From the NCBI GenBank assembly GCA_030340625.1, contig JAOPHQ010002903.1, forward strand, positions 37,501 to 101,500: 64,000 nucleotides of DNA, in the 5' to 3' direction. Of the stretch, positions 11,301 to 23,530 are shown in pieces. The stretch comes from Merluccius polli (taxonomy: Eukaryota; Chordata; Actinopteri; Gadiformes; Merlucciidae). A program made the position numbers and the translations under genes. Below the pieces are notes generated by a model. It worked only from the letters and a program-made list of their open reading frames with translations, did not search any database and was not told where the DNA came from. Every line of letters starts with the position of its first letter. The first letter of the stretch is position 1.

Positions 11301-13560
11301 CTCCTCCTCAAGGGCAAGCTGACGTGCCACAATCTCTAGTTTGGCCCTCTTCAAAAGTATGACCTCTTGAAAGGCCTTTGTCTCACTCGGCGGCTTCCCT
11401 CAAAAGACCACAGACGTCCTTCAGTAGACCAACCTTCTCTCTCTCCAACTCCACCAGGTCTTGGCTGCATTGGCAGCTGTTAAATGTGGTGATCGACACA
11501 GTGGCAGTTGATGCAGTGGAAGGAGTTGTGTAGGTAGCAGCTGAGGTGGAAGGTGCGGTGAACCCTGGATTGACGACGGGTAAGGAGGTGGCAGCAGCGG
11601 AGGTGGAAGGTGCCGTGATCAGTGTGGTCAGGACTGAGGAGGTGGGAGCAGCCGAGGTGGACTGGTGGGGGATGGGTTCTTCAGCCTCCTGCCGTTGCTC
11701 CCCTGAAGGATCCTGTATACCAGCATGTATATCCACTCCCCCGGGGATGCCTTGGGAGGCCGAGAAGCCTATGATGGCCATTGCTCTCTCTTCCTCATCA
11801 TTGAGGGGCTGCGCCGTGTTCACCCCCGCACCAGTCAGAGTAGTCTGATGGCGAAAGTCAGACGCTTTTTTTTTTGGTGAGGCTGACAACGTCCTGCCAT
11901 TTCTTCCTTACCTCTAATTCCGACCTATTTCTGCCAGTGCCCACAGTCATTCTCTCGGCAATTTCACCCCACTTCTTCGCTTTCTGTTTGTTCGTGTGGG
12001 CCCCTTTGAACCTGTCAAATTACAGGCCTCTTTGTTTGCCTCTACCTCCTCAAGGAGAATATGCAGTTCGTCAGCTTTAAAAGCTTCCCTTTGCTTGCGA
12101 GCCTTGTCCGCCATTTTGCAAAAGGCCTTACCTGTTTCTGGAGGGTGTTATAGAGGTGTGTCATTTCACGTGAGCAATTAATTAATTTAATTGAATTATG
12201 CCATAGGCGTTTAGCAATATAGCATGTCGGCCTAGGTCTAATCAATTGTGTTGTAACATTTTTAGCATTCATATAGGCTATTGTAGTCTATTCTTTTCGT
12301 AGGCTACTCTGCTGTTGGCCTTGATGGGGAGATATTTTTTTGCTGCCACAAAAGTTATAGTTTCATGTAACAACATTCCTGCGTCTCCCCCTCTTACAGA
12401 GCCCATTTCAGCACCGTGTCAGTGGACAGTTACAAGGCTGCGATCGATCATTAGATCTGTGCACGTGCGTTCATGTTAAGAGGAGTTTCGGGAAACGCAC
12501 GGAAAAAAATAAAGATCGTTCGAAAGATGATTCGTAAGATCGTACGAGCGTGAGTTGAAACACTGAAACACTATATGCACTATGTCAGTCTAATTTAAAT
12601 TTTTGTGCAACTGATGATGATGATGATGATGATTCATAATGGTTGGGTCGGGGTAAAAACATTCAAACCGGTTCGACATTAAGCCCAACAGGACCGGACC
12701 GGTGTACCGAATTCGACCACTAGATGTCGCACTTGACTCTTAACTCAACGACACTGTTATCCACTAAAGAAGAGAAGAGAGGATAGCGACCAACAATCAA
12801 CATAATATAATGTTCATCACGTTGTCATACTGCTGATTACTAACACAATACAAGTTTGATCTAGGATACTTTTTTATTTGTCTCTTCAGACAAATGCCGG
12901 TCCAGTCGGTTTGCATCAAATCAAACCGGTTTAGGCTCGTGCACCGGACCGGAAAACCGGGAATGGACCCGACCTTCAGCCGCCTAATCATGTCTTGTTC
13001 TCCCGTCAGATGCCTGTGAACTCACACTGGACCCAAACACAGCCAGCAGTGATCTCTCTCTGTCTGAGGACAACAGAAAGGTGATGGAGGTTGAAGAGGA
13101 TCAGTCGTATCCTGATCACCCAGAGAGATTTGACTACTGGTCCCAGGTGTTGTGTAGAGAGGGTCTGACTGGCCGCTGTTACTGGGAGGTGGAGAGGAGA
13201 GGACGTGTTGAGATAGGAGTGACATACAGAGGAATCACAAGGAGAGGAGAGGGTGATGACAGCCAGCTTGGAATGAACAACAAGTCCTGGAGTCTGTATT
13301 GTAATAATGATGATTACTCTGCCTGGTACAACCGTAGTAAAACAGTCATCCGTCTCCCCCCCCCTGTCTCTACCAGAGTAGGAGTGTATCTGGACCGGCC
13401 TGCTGGCACTCTGTCCTTCTACACAGTGTCCCCAGATGTAGGAGGGTCCTCAGACACAATGACACACATCCACACCTTCCACACCACATCCACCCAGGAG
13501 GGCCTCCTCCCTGGGTTTGGGATATATCCTGATTCCTCAGTGTCTCTGTGTAAAACATAA
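8327..13560 (+). CDS. TRIM-family E3 ubiquitin ligase with PRY-SPRY, start codon apparently lost
   Basis: Two exons: 8327-9395 and 13010-13560. Donor GTAAGT at 9396, acceptor CAG at 13007-13009; the split codon reads Tyr and keeps the frame. Exon 1 encodes a RING finger (CSIC, then CGHNFCRTC, then CPVC), a degenerate first B-box, B-box 2 (CKKHERLLDLFC to FCTETDHKSH) and a long coiled coil of roughly 130 residues. Exon 2 encodes PRY (LTLDPNTA) and SPRY (WEVERRGRVEIGV, RVGVYLDRPAGTLSFY), ending SVSLCKT then TAA. Fish relatives (bloodthirsty/TRIM16/TRIM39-like) are cytosolic ubiquitin ligases in large immune-linked families. In the expected first codon, before GCC TCT GCT, the base triplet is AGG instead of ATG. 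No in-frame ATG exists back to the stop at 8261. Either the gene is start-lost or an upstream exon joins at TTTTCTAG (8317-8324). The exons themselves are undamaged. Confidence 0.8.
9440..10020. other. TRIM intron, AT-rich with ATT/TTA triplet runs
   Basis: Repeated ATT, TTA and AAT triplets dominate from about 9570 to 10020. No coding signal. Confidence 0.7.
10030..10740. repeat. Dispersed repeat, class unassigned
   Basis: It begins AAGCTGCAAGCAGCGATGAG followed by CGGGCCCTCGG, a signature I associate with an abundant teleost interspersed repeat. It also has an internal recurring phrase (TTTCCTGTTGCCAGTAG at about 10487 and 10722). No coding frame. Confidence 0.5.
10822..12496. mobile_element. 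PIF/Harbinger-like transposon in the TRIM intron
   Basis: The left terminus GTTTCCCGAAAGCATCG (about 10820) pairs with TTTCGGGAAAC near 12487-12497. The interior carries a minus-strand gene remnant for the Myb/SANT-like accessory protein typical of Harbinger elements (11285-12114). The transposase gene is not seen, so it is an internally deleted copy. The GTTTCCCGAAAGCATCG phrase also occurs in part at about 10755, so the exact left end is uncertain. Confidence 0.6.
11285..12114 (-). pseudogene. Harbinger Myb/SANT-like accessory protein (NAIF1-like), frameshifted
   Basis: It starts at an ATG at 12114 with MADKARKQREAFKADELHIL. It shifts frame near 12020, then continues through a Trp-rich SANT-like stretch (KKWGEIAERM, then VRKKWQDVV). 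It shifts again at a run of ten A residues at 11866-11875, where nine would keep the frame. It then runs ASDFRHQTTLTGAG, a Ser/Thr/Ala-rich linker and a leucine-rich tail (LEREKVGLLKDV). A third lesion gives a stop at 11383, although homologous-looking sequence continues to about 11285. In Harbinger systems the Myb-like protein helps the transposase bind DNA and enter the nucleus. Three lesions make this a dead copy. Confidence 0.65.
12500..13009. other. End of TRIM intron
   Basis: Contains a short (GAT)n run at about 12613 and several copies of ACCGG/CCGGT words (12665-12960). No gene or clear transposon ends. Confidence 0.5.
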
Positions 13561-13629
13561 AAAATACACACATTTATAAATACACATGTTTGTATAACTA
13601 ATAATAAATTACAACTATACAGACTTATA

Positions 13630-13630
13630 A

Positions 13631-13663
<33 letters not shown>

Positions 13664-13669
13664 AATAGG

Positions 13670-13702
<33 letters not shown>

Positions 13703-13800
13703 AATACACACATACAAACACATAAATGCACACATTAATACACAAACACACACACACTTAGACACATAAATACACATAATGCGTATATAAATACACACAG
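13630..13800. repeat. (CA)n-rich 3' flank of the TRIM gene
   Basis: Two pure CA runs (about 13634-13661 and 13671-13700) are followed by ATAAATACACA-like units. A longer, diverged version of the same tract opens copy 2 of the duplication (about 17495-17890). Confidence 0.85.
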
Positions 13801-14944
13801 GTTTGCATGCAGGTAATAAAGCAGCAGGTAATGTTAGTATCTCTTGGCTGTTCATTTCTAAGCCATCTCTGTTGTCCAGCAGCTGGGCTGTGTTACTTAG
13901 CGGCGCGGTCAGATTAAAGGGGGACCTGCCGGTTGAGTCTGGGCGTGTTTTCACATTCCTGATTAGATGTTTGTTGTTGGGAGGACCACTTGTTATCTGG
14001 ATGTACATTTGGAAGATATGCATCTGGACCCCTGGATGTACATGGATTGGGTTGTTTTAATAGCAGCTGATTGCTCTTAGGAGTCAACTTGGAGAGGCAA
14101 GGAAAGGACTCTGATATCAGTTTTTATTTTGACCAGCCTAACATGGAAACTGATTTAAAGCTGTAAGATGTAATATTATATTCATAAATGCGGTCTATGG
14201 GAAAAGCTAATCATGTTCATGTTGTGAAGGATTTTAAACTGAATATTGATTATTTGTGTTGTGTTGGGAACAACACGGCAGCAGAACATGTTCAGTTATT
14301 AAAGATATGTGCACCTGTTTATGATTTGTAACGTCTGCTACTTCTATTATTTTAGTCCTTCTGTTTATTGTGTACATGTAAAGGACTATTGTTCTGTTGT
14401 ATTTGTTAATAAAGCATAATGGTAATAAACAACTCGGTGGATCCATTCACTGGAAGTAGCTTTGGATGAACGCATTTGGATGAACGCATCTGATAATAGT
14501 AAGATATGAGGCCGTTCATCAAAGCCATGTTTTACTACTCTGTTACTGCATGAGGAACCACTAGGGGGGTGAAGGTGTGTGTGGTGGAGGTGTTTGGAAT
14601 GGTTGAAGAGCCTTTGGTTAAACCATATTCATCCTTTCACCACAATGACTGAATGACTCAGTTAGAGAATTGGAGACACACTTGTTGTCACTACACTGCG
14701 CTTTCAACACAATAGTAGTAAGTAGGAGTTTTAGCTTTGGGTGGGGGTACAGTAGACCTCACAGACCAATAGTCATCTTTAGTTAAGTATTGATTATTAT
14801 AATACCTTCAACAGACTGCCCTGACTCGCCCTGGTGTTTTTCCTGGTTTAATCCGTGATGTTTCTGACACCATTATAAATTATTAAATTACATATATACT
14901 ATAGTGTTCATTGTCTGGTTTATCCTCCATGCTGGTTATGTGCA

Positions 14945-15058
<114 letters not shown>

Positions 15059-15362
15059 GATTAAGAAGGAAAGCACAGCAAGATGAATCATTGAAGAGAA
15101 ATGAATGAAGAGAAAACAACCCTGCTTATTGTAGAAACATTTACTATACTGTTCACTGTCCGCTTTCACCTCAATACTTTTTATAACATTTAAAGTCCCT
15201 GGTCACCACAAAAATCGTAATTTTGCTTCAGTTGAGGTTTATTTTAGTGTTGCTAGTATCCTGTCCTATATCCGTCACTGGACGTTATTAAGGCGGGACA
15301 TTTACAATTAGGAGTGACCTCACACCTAATCAACCAATGGCGCGACTCAAAAGCCTGACCAA

Positions 15363-15684
15363 CCCTGTCTCATCAAAATTACGTTCCCATGGAACTATTC
15401 GGCATTCTCAATTACGTTTGTCTGAAAACGTATTTTGTCCGTGATTACGTTTCATTGAACGTATCGCAAATACGTTCGTTCTCAGCCTATTTTTTTGCCA
15501 TTTATTTACCTATAGAATTATGTTTGGTTGAAACGTATCCCAGATATGTTAAATGTCAACATATATCATATTATTGTCATTAAGGCATATTTCCCTTTCG
15601 GGGAACGTTTCATTTAACGTATTTTGTCCCTGATTACGTCGTGAATCTGAATTGAGCATATGTTTTGTTATTTATTTACCTCTT

Positions 15685-15720
<36 letters not shown>

Positions 15721-17124
15721 GCTATCGAAGATTTATGTGGGGGGGGGGTGCTAGCGGAGATTTTTGTTGAGCGGGGGGGGGGGGGGGGATTTCCGGGAGA
15801 TTGGGATGTCTGTATAGAGCCAAGATGGATAAAATCACTAAAACATATTTTAAGGGATATTTAGTGGCAAAATGTGTTCAACATATTGATGGTGACCTTA
15901 TCCTTAGTCATGCTTTTCAATTTGGAGCAGTTTAGACCCCATTTACCCCTTAAATGATTCATATACATATTTCCATATTACTTAATATGACCATTTATAG
16001 CCATTGTGTTCCCTTCCCCAGGGCTGACAGGATTGCCCTGGATGAACAATATGGTAATGCGAATGTATGTCTGTGTGTAGTTACATTTTTACCCACAGTT
16101 GTTTTTAATTGACCAAGATATGAGCTTTTGAAAGAAAGTAGGCCTCTGCCATAGTAACATAAGGGGCTTTAGGACTACAAAAAACATGGCGCCGCACACT
16201 TGAGTGTATTGCATTTTCCGAACGTTTGTAGTTCTTTAAATTCATTTTCCGGGTTAGGGTTAGCGTTTTGCCCGTTTTCAAGAGAGAAAGTATAACCTGA
16301 TCATATTTTGTTCATATTATAGGGAGATTGATGTTGTAAAAATATAAATATAGGCTATTCTATTTCAAGTGTTTTTAGACGTGTTTCCAGCTTGTCCATG
16401 AATTGGATGAACATGAATTGTTTGGAGTTCACATTGTGGGACATACATTGTGGTGTGGGACAATAATAGTAAAAGAATAGGCAGAAAAATGTAACAGTCA
16501 TACAATTTAAGGGCCTTTATTGTAACCCCCTCTACGTTTGGCACTTTGGACCAACGTAGTCAGGGTACGTGTTGCGCGTGACGTATAATAATGTCCATCT
16601 TACAGTAAAATATATCTTATCCTAAATATAAAAGCTTGCATTTCTAACTGTGCTGGCTTTAAAAGGTACACATAAAAAGTACAAATTATGTTCACAGTGT
16701 GTTGGCTTACATATCTGGGCCAGTTCAGCCAATCAGAAAGCTTCAAATTATGTTTCCTGTACCGTTTGTGGCTGGTCGATTTTCATTATACACACATTAT
16801 TTTCTTTACATTTCAATATAACTGCTACAGGGCAGTATTTCGCCAGCCACTGACGATAACCACCCATCGGCAATATAAAACATTTTAATAAAAGGGGGGG
16901 AATGCTCCCAGTCCAGGGTCGGACCTGGACCGGACCCCCCCTCCCCGGACAAATGTTATCGATATTTAACGTAGCCTATTGAGGATACGTTTCAATTCAA
17001 TGTAAATTATCCAAGAGGTAAATAAATAACAAAAAATATGCTCAATTCAGATTCAAGACGTAATCAGGGACAAAACACGTTAAATGAAACGTTCCCCGAA
17101 AGGGAAATATGCCTTAATGACAAT
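15363..17124. mobile_element. Foldback element inserted in duplication copy 1
   Basis: This 1762-bp segment is absent from copy 2. Arms at about 15574-15688 and 17010-17123 are inverted repeats (both contain TCCCTTTCGGGGAACGTT on one strand or the other). The outermost 210 bp on the left have no partner on the right. About 47 bp of flank present in copy 2 (19371-19418) are missing here, so the right end was probably deleted together with flank. No protein-coding frame. It includes a G-run of about 35-40 bases at 15679-15719. Confidence 0.7.
15679..15779. repeat. Long poly-G tracts
   Basis: One run of roughly 40 G is followed by runs of 9 and 14 G separated by short spacers. It could form G-quadruplexes and is a likely assembly trouble spot. 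Confidence 0.9.
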
Positions 17125-17142
17125 ATGTAAATGGAACCGCCG

Positions 17143-17340
17143 GCTGAACAGACCCTCTCCACAGAGGTGTCATCGTAGGACAAACACAGGTGTCGCTCCT
17201 AACACTCATGATGGGTCTCCTACTTGGACCAGGACACGCAGTGGACTTAACTAGTGGAGGTAAGTCTGCTGCCCGTGTCCTGGTCCTCCAGGAGCAGACC
17301 CATCAGGAGTGTTATGAGGACACCTGCTGTGACAAACAGT
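17143..17340. mobile_element. Palindromic MITE family member 1
   Basis: Left arm (about 17180-17238) contains CACTCATGATGGGTCTCC and CCAGGACACG. The right arm (about 17274-17337) is its imperfect reverse complement, containing GGAGCAGACCCATCAGGAGT. Same family as 19432-19630 (its duplicate) and 26646-26884. Confidence 0.65.
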
Positions 17341-17470
17341 GTTGACATGAAATCAACAAGATGTTCAGTGTCTCCTTCCTGGTGGTTCTGATGACACGTT
17401 CAGAACCGCTTTGTCGACGCCGTTAACAGGCGGCCACTTTATGCGTGTTCTTGTCAAAATGGTAGATGTC

Positions 17471-19027
17471 CTCAGTGTCTCTGTATGGGTTGTAACACAC
17501 ACACACACATAAATATAAATATACACACATACCGGTATACGCACACGATTGTATAACTAATAATAAATAATACATTACAAATAAATTACAAAAATAAATT
17601 ACAAATACACACTTATTAATACACACACATACATATACACAAATACACACGTTTGTATTGGCAAACAATACATAAAAAATACACACATTTATGAATACAC
17701 ATGTTTGTATAACTAATAATAAATTACAACTATACAGACTTATGAATACACACACACACACATACACACATAAATAGGCTACACACACACACATAAATAC
17801 ACACATACAAACACAAATGCACACACATTAATACACAAACACACACACACTCAGACACATAAATACACATAATAAATGCTTATATAAATACACACAGGTT
17901 TGCATGCAGGTAATAAAGCACCAGGTAATAATATCTCTTGGCTGTTAATTTCTAAGCCATCTCTCGGTCAGATTAAAGGGGGACCTGCCGGTTGAGTCTG
18001 GGCGTGTTTTCACATTCCTGATTAGATGTTTGTTGTTGGGAGGACCACTTGTTATCTGGATGCACATTTGGAAGATATGCATCTGGACCCATGGATGTAC
18101 ATGGATTGGATTGTTTTAATAGCAGCTGATTGCTCTTAGGAGTCAACTTGGAGAGGCAAGGAAAGGGCTCTGATATCAGTTCTTATTTTGACCAGCCTAA
18201 CATGGAAACTGATTTAAAGCTGTAAGATGTAATATTATATTAATAAATGCGGTCTATGGGAAAAGTTAATCATGTTCATGTTGTGAAGGACTTTAAACTG
18301 AATATTGATTATTTGTGTTGTGTTGGGAACAACACGGCAGCAGAACATGTTCAGTTATTAAAGATATGTGCACCTGTTTATGATTTGTAACGTCTGCTAC
18401 TTCTATTATTTTAGTCCTTCTGTTTATTGTGTACATGTAAAGGACTATTGTTCTGTTGTATTTGTTAATAAAGCATAATGGTAATAAACAACTCGGTGGA
18501 TCCATTCACTGGAAGTAGCTTTGGATGAACGCATTTGGATGAACGCATCTGATAATAGTAAGATATGAGGCCGTTCATCAAAGCCATGTTTTACTACTCT
18601 GTTACTGCATGAGGAACCACTAGGGGGGTGAAGGTGTGTGTGGTGGAGGTGTTTGGAATGGTTGAAGAGCCTTTGGTTAAACCATATTCATCCTTTCACC
18701 ACAGTGACTGAATGACTCAGTTAGAGAATTGGAGACACACTTGTTGTCACTACACTGCATCTTTCAACACAATAGTAGTAAGTAGGAGTTTAGCTTTGGG
18801 TGGGGGTACCTGTAGACCTCACAGACCAATAGTCATCTTTAGTTAAGTATTGATTATTATAATACCTTCAACAGACTGCCCTGACTCGCCCTGGTGTTTT
18901 TCCTGGTTTAATCCGTGGTGTTTCTGACACCATTATCAATTATTAAATTACATATATACTATAGTGTTCATTGTCTGGTTTATCCTCCATGCTGGTTATG
19001 TGCATGTGCGTGTGCGTGTGTGTGTGA

Positions 19028-19061
<34 letters not shown>

Positions 19062-19760
19062 CAAGATTAAGAAGGAAAGCACAGCAAGATGAATCATTGA
19101 AGAGAAATGAATGAAGAGAAAACAACCCTGCCTATTGTAGAAACATTTACTATACTGTTCACTGTCCGTTTTCACCTCAATACTTTTTATAACATTTAAA
19201 GTCCCTGGTCACCACAAAAATCGTAATTTGCTTCAGTTGAGGTTTATTTTAGTGTTGCTAGTATCCTGTCCTATATCCGTCACTGGACGTTATTAAGGCG
19301 GGACATTTACAATTAGGAGTGACCTCACACCTAATCGACCAATGGCGCGACTCAAAAGCCTGACCAATCACAAACATAATCCTACCTTTCCCGGTCCTAC
19401 ATCTTTTACAAAGAATGTAAATGGAACCGCCGGCTGAACAGACCCTCTCCACAGAGGTATCATCGTAGGACAAACACGGTGTCTCTCCTAGCACTCATGA
19501 TGGGTCTCCTACTTGGACCAGGACACGCAGTGGACTTAAACTAGTGGAGGTAAGTCTGCTGCCCGTGTCCTGGTCCTCCAGGAGCAGACCCATCAGGAGT
19601 GTTATGAGGACACCTGCTGTGACAAACAGTGTTGACATGAAATCAACAAGATGTTCAGTGTCTCCTTCCTGGTGGTTCTGATGACACGTTCAGAACCGCT
19701 TTGTCGACGCCGTTAACAGGCGGCCACTTTATGCGTGTTCTTGTCAAAATGGTAGATGTC
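17471..19760. repeat. Tandem duplication, copy 2
   Basis: The second copy lacks the 1.76-kb insertion of copy 1 but has about 190 bp more of ATAAATACACA-type repeat at its start. It contains only the last few bases of the SPRY exon, so no second TRIM gene was made. Confidence 0.9.
19432..19630. mobile_element. Palindromic MITE family member 2 (duplicate of member 1)
   Basis: Same foldback as 17143-17340, carried along by the tandem duplication. It differs by only a few substitutions and indels. Confidence 0.65.
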
Positions 19761-19944
19761 AATCATCAATTATTTAGTTTGAAAATGACACCAAACCATT
19801 TCTCTGAAAAGCAGTAAACTGTGAACATTAGTAGTAATAGTATAAGTATTATTAAGTAGTATTTTTAAACCCCATCGCAGTATTCTTGTTGATTTGTAGG
19901 CTACTCCTCGCTCTTAATCCAAGCTAAAAACTGTTTACTTTACC

Positions 19945-20089
19945 GTCCAGAGAGGGAGAGAGGTGGGGAGGGAGAGAGGGAGGGAGGGAGGGGGAGATGG
20001 AGGGGGGAGGAGGGGGTGGGGCATCCTACCAGGAAGCAGAGGGCAGGGGTTCGCACAGCACATGTTTCTGGGTCTAGCTGAGGCAGAAG

Positions 20090-20162
<73 letters not shown>
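19945..20162. repeat. (GA)n and (CT)n microsatellites
   Basis: GGGA/GAGA purine-rich sequence at 19945-20020, then about 30 CT units at 20095-20162. Confidence 0.9.
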
Positions 20163-20165
<3 letters not shown>

Positions 20166-20283
20166 TGCGGTGGCTGGGAAGCTCTCAGTCAGGCTCATAG
20201 TGGTGTCCTAGTACTATATACTTTATAGTAGTTATATGTATAGTACTACATAGTATGTAGTACTATGTAGTACTAGACCATGT

Positions 20284-20285
<2 letters not shown>

Positions 20286-20358
<73 letters not shown>
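20286..20358. repeat. (CA)n microsatellite
   Basis: About 36 uninterrupted CA units. Confidence 0.95.
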
Positions 20359-20359
<1 letters not shown>

Positions 20360-20577
20360 CCCACCTCTGCTGGAGGTCATCCCCAAGGGAGAGGAGAGGA
20401 AGCGAGTGGTTTTAACACCCACCACCTACTTCTCCTCCTTCCCCACCTCCCCCACCTCCCCCACCTCCCCACCACCACCACCACCTCCAGTCACCCCCAC
20501 CTACTCCTCCCCCATGTCATCCTCCATCACCTCCACCTCCTCCTCCACCCTCACCTCCTGCTCCACCACCACCTCCC

Positions 20578-20892
20578 CGCTAGCTAGTGCTGGTGCAGGG
20601 AAGCGCTAGCTAACAATGGAAAAGCTAGCTCTTGTCCTTAGCACTGGGGGGGGGAGCTAGCTCTCATCGCTAGCACTGGGGAGCTAGCTAGAGCTGGAAG
20701 AGCTAGCTCTCATCGCTAGCACTGAGGGAGCTAGCTAGAGTTGGCAGCACTAGCTCTTGTCGTTAGCACCGGGGGAGCTAGCAAACGCTTGTAAGAGCTA
20801 GTTCTCATCGCTAGCTTGAGCTGGCAGAACTAGCTCTCGTCGCTAGCACTGGGAGAGCTCGCTGGAGCTGGTAGAGCTAGCTAGCGCTGGGC
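20578..20892. repeat. GCTAGC-rich minisatellite, about 45-bp unit
   Basis: Six or seven degenerate units of the type AGCTAGCTCTCATCGCTAGC then ACTGGGGGAGC. Nearly every unit carries two self-complementary GCTAGC/AGCTAGCT cores, so the array is locally palindromic. Confidence 0.8.
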
Positions 20893-20899
20893 GCGGGGA

Positions 20900-21890
20900 G
20901 GAAGAACAATAGCAGGAAATGGGGAGAGGAGCGAGGGACTTCCTGTGGGCGGGGTCTGAGTGCAGGAAGGGCACACCTCTGAGAAGAGGAACCTCTACTA
21001 ACAGCCTCATTGTTTCAGATGTTGTGGGTTCAGATGTCCGCCCAGTCCTCCACCGTGATGAATCAAACACACCGGGACTCCCAGCGGGGCCGTGGGTACG
21101 CACCCGAGGCATCACGGAGCACCAAATACAAATGAATGACCTAAATATGATATATGTTGATAGTTCCTGATCAGTAAGACGAGAAATAAAAGTACACCTC
21201 AGCTTCTGCCGTCTGAAGCCCATAGCCAATACAATAATGATGTGACTAGTAGACCACAACGAGTAGGATATTAGTTCAGAGGACAACAATGAGTGGTTTG
21301 GTGTTATGTGGATGATGATGACTGATGGGATGTTATTTAGGGCTGCAGCCATATTAGTCCATTCATCTATTAGTCCAATAATCGATTAGTCGATCGACAG
21401 AAATTTAATTGAATCAAATTTTTAGGACGTTTTTAGGTAATTTATCGAGCTCAAATACCAAACATTTGCAGAAATTCAAATGTTTGGTTCATGGATCATG
21501 ATAACATGAATAGATTTTAGTTTTTCTTGGTTGCTTGTCAGATGAAGCGAGCGAATTTAAGACATCACTTTGGACTCTGGTCACTTTTGATGGCATTTGC
21601 TGTTATTTATGACATTTTATAGACTAAATGATTAATTGATCGAGGAATTGAAAAAAAAAATCCTTGTGTGTGCGCGCATGTGTGGGTGTGTTTGCGTGTG
21701 TGCATGTGCACGTATGCCACTCATCTAATGAGGGCTGCCCGAAAAGACACATTACCATGGAGACGACGGATGACTTCACCTTGCAGCGTTTCCACATTGA
21801 TCCGTGACCCTGCTTTGGCGTGGCCCTCTCCACACTTCCTAGGGGTGCGCCCAGGTCAGCGGTCACATGCTTAGAACACCACACCTTCCA
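20900..21890. other. Intergenic sequence with hAT-like MITE remnant
   Basis: At about 21340-21650 lies TAGGGCTGCAGCC with ATCGATTAGTCGATCGACAG. This is the left part of the same MITE family as 42787-43146 and 59384-59967, with its right terminus not recognisable. The rest holds no gene. Confidence 0.5.
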
Positions 21891-22316
21891 CCCTCCGCCT
21901 CCACCACCATCACCACCACCACCTCCATCACCACCACCTCCAGTACCACCACCTCCACCACTACCACTACCATCACCTCCACCACCTCCGCCACCACCAC
22001 CACCACCACCACATCCACCACCATCACCGCCTCCAGTACCACCACTGTCACTACCATCACCTCCACCACCTCCACCACCATCACCACCCCCACCACCACT
22101 TCCACCTCAACCACCATCACTACCATCACCACCACCAACTCCACCTCCACTACCATCACCACCATCACCACCACCACCTCCACTACCACCACTTCCACCA
22201 CCATCACCTCCACCTTCGCCCAATCACCACCCACCCATCACCACCTCCACTACCATCACCTCCACCACTATCACCACCACCACCACCACCACCTCCACCA
22301 CCTCCACCTCAACCAT
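21888..22316. repeat. (CCA/CCT)n triplet repeat
   Basis: About 430 bp of CACCAC, CTCCAC and CATCAC triplets. It is open in several frames (Pro-, Thr/Ser- or His-rich on plus, Val-rich on minus), as expected of an interrupted triplet repeat, so I do not call a protein. Confidence 0.9.
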
Positions 22317-22319
22317 ATC

Positions 22320-23530
22320 CTATTAGACGATTAGCTGCAGTAGTCTGGATTAAGTAAAAACACAACAATATTATATTGCAGGAAGAGTATGCCAGGAAGA
22401 GTATGCCAGTTTACCCAGAGTGCACTGGGGGAAAGACATATTAGAAGTTCAATGACTATGTATTCTTAGAAACAGGAAGAGGGTTTGCGGTGTGTGGGTC
22501 CCCAGCTGGGACCACTGGGAAGTGGATCTCATGTGGCCGCCTCCATTGTGGTGGGAGGTAGATGAAGGCTGGTGGACAGGATAGCTTTCAGTGAGGGGGC
22601 ATAGTGCTCCCTAATGCAGAGGGTTTTAGTCATGTGATCTGTAGCTCCATAAAAGAAGTTCAAGCCCCCCATCTTGGTACTTCTAGACCAAACGTTCTAG
22701 AGTAACCAAGCAACCAGTTGTTGTTATTCTTATTATTGTGGCTGTGTCCCAAACATCAAGTCAAGTCCACTAGACAGGTTTTGAAGGCAGCATAGACGTG
22801 TCCTTTGTTGATCCAGATATCCCACAAACTTGTGCGCCCGCTCCACTGCTCCGACAATAAGAAAAAAAAAGGCGAGCAGCAGCCCCGAGTTCGTATATAA
22901 CAAATGTTCACTTTTTTCACCTTTTTTCTACAGAGAAATCGACAGTTTAGTCACTGAATATCAATTCTATTTAGATGTATAATGCTTGTTTAAGAAACTT
23001 CTGTTCCGTTCTGACTTTACTTTTGCAATGACCGACAGGTGGTAGTATCACCGTTGTAACAGACGTCGTCGGTATTTTGGCGACTTCATGATGTGACTCA
23101 TTGCTGCCTTGGAAGTCTGTCTCAATCCAGAATCCTTTACAGGTAATTCACAGTACAGAAACACTGCCTCTAAAGAATGCTGCCTCGCTAGACAGCAAGC
23201 CAGCAGACACAGCCTGTTATCGTGAAAAAGCACCAAGATGGCAGCTGGGACCTGACATCATTAAACCTTCCTATAGCCTCCCCCATTAAAAAATATACAA
23301 TAATATTAATATTACGGTTAGACATGTGTAATATGTAATAACTTTTCACTCTGTAGGGGAGGGTATTTGAATGCTTAATGTGAATATGTATGAATATAAT
23401 AATACATAGTTATAATATATAATAATATAATACCAATAATGAATACTAATCCACCAACAGCTCAATCAACCAAAGCATTTGTTAGTGCCCAGTAGTATTA
23501 ACTCTCTTTATCAGGACTTTTATTTTGATA
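22320..23530. other. Intergenic sequence, nothing recognised
   Basis: No gene or transposon ends found. A 14-bp direct duplication (AGGAAGAGTATGCC) at about 22381-22407 is the only repeat noticed. Confidence 0.5.

Noticed and set aside
17471..19760. Second TRIM gene in the duplicated copy
   Set aside because: Only the last bases of the SPRY exon are included in copy 2; no RING, coiled-coil or SPRY sequence is present.
21820..22334. Proline-rich and Ser/Thr-rich proteins of 155-168 residues
   Set aside because: They come from an interrupted CCA/CCT triplet repeat open in several frames at once, with no start context or flanking exon.
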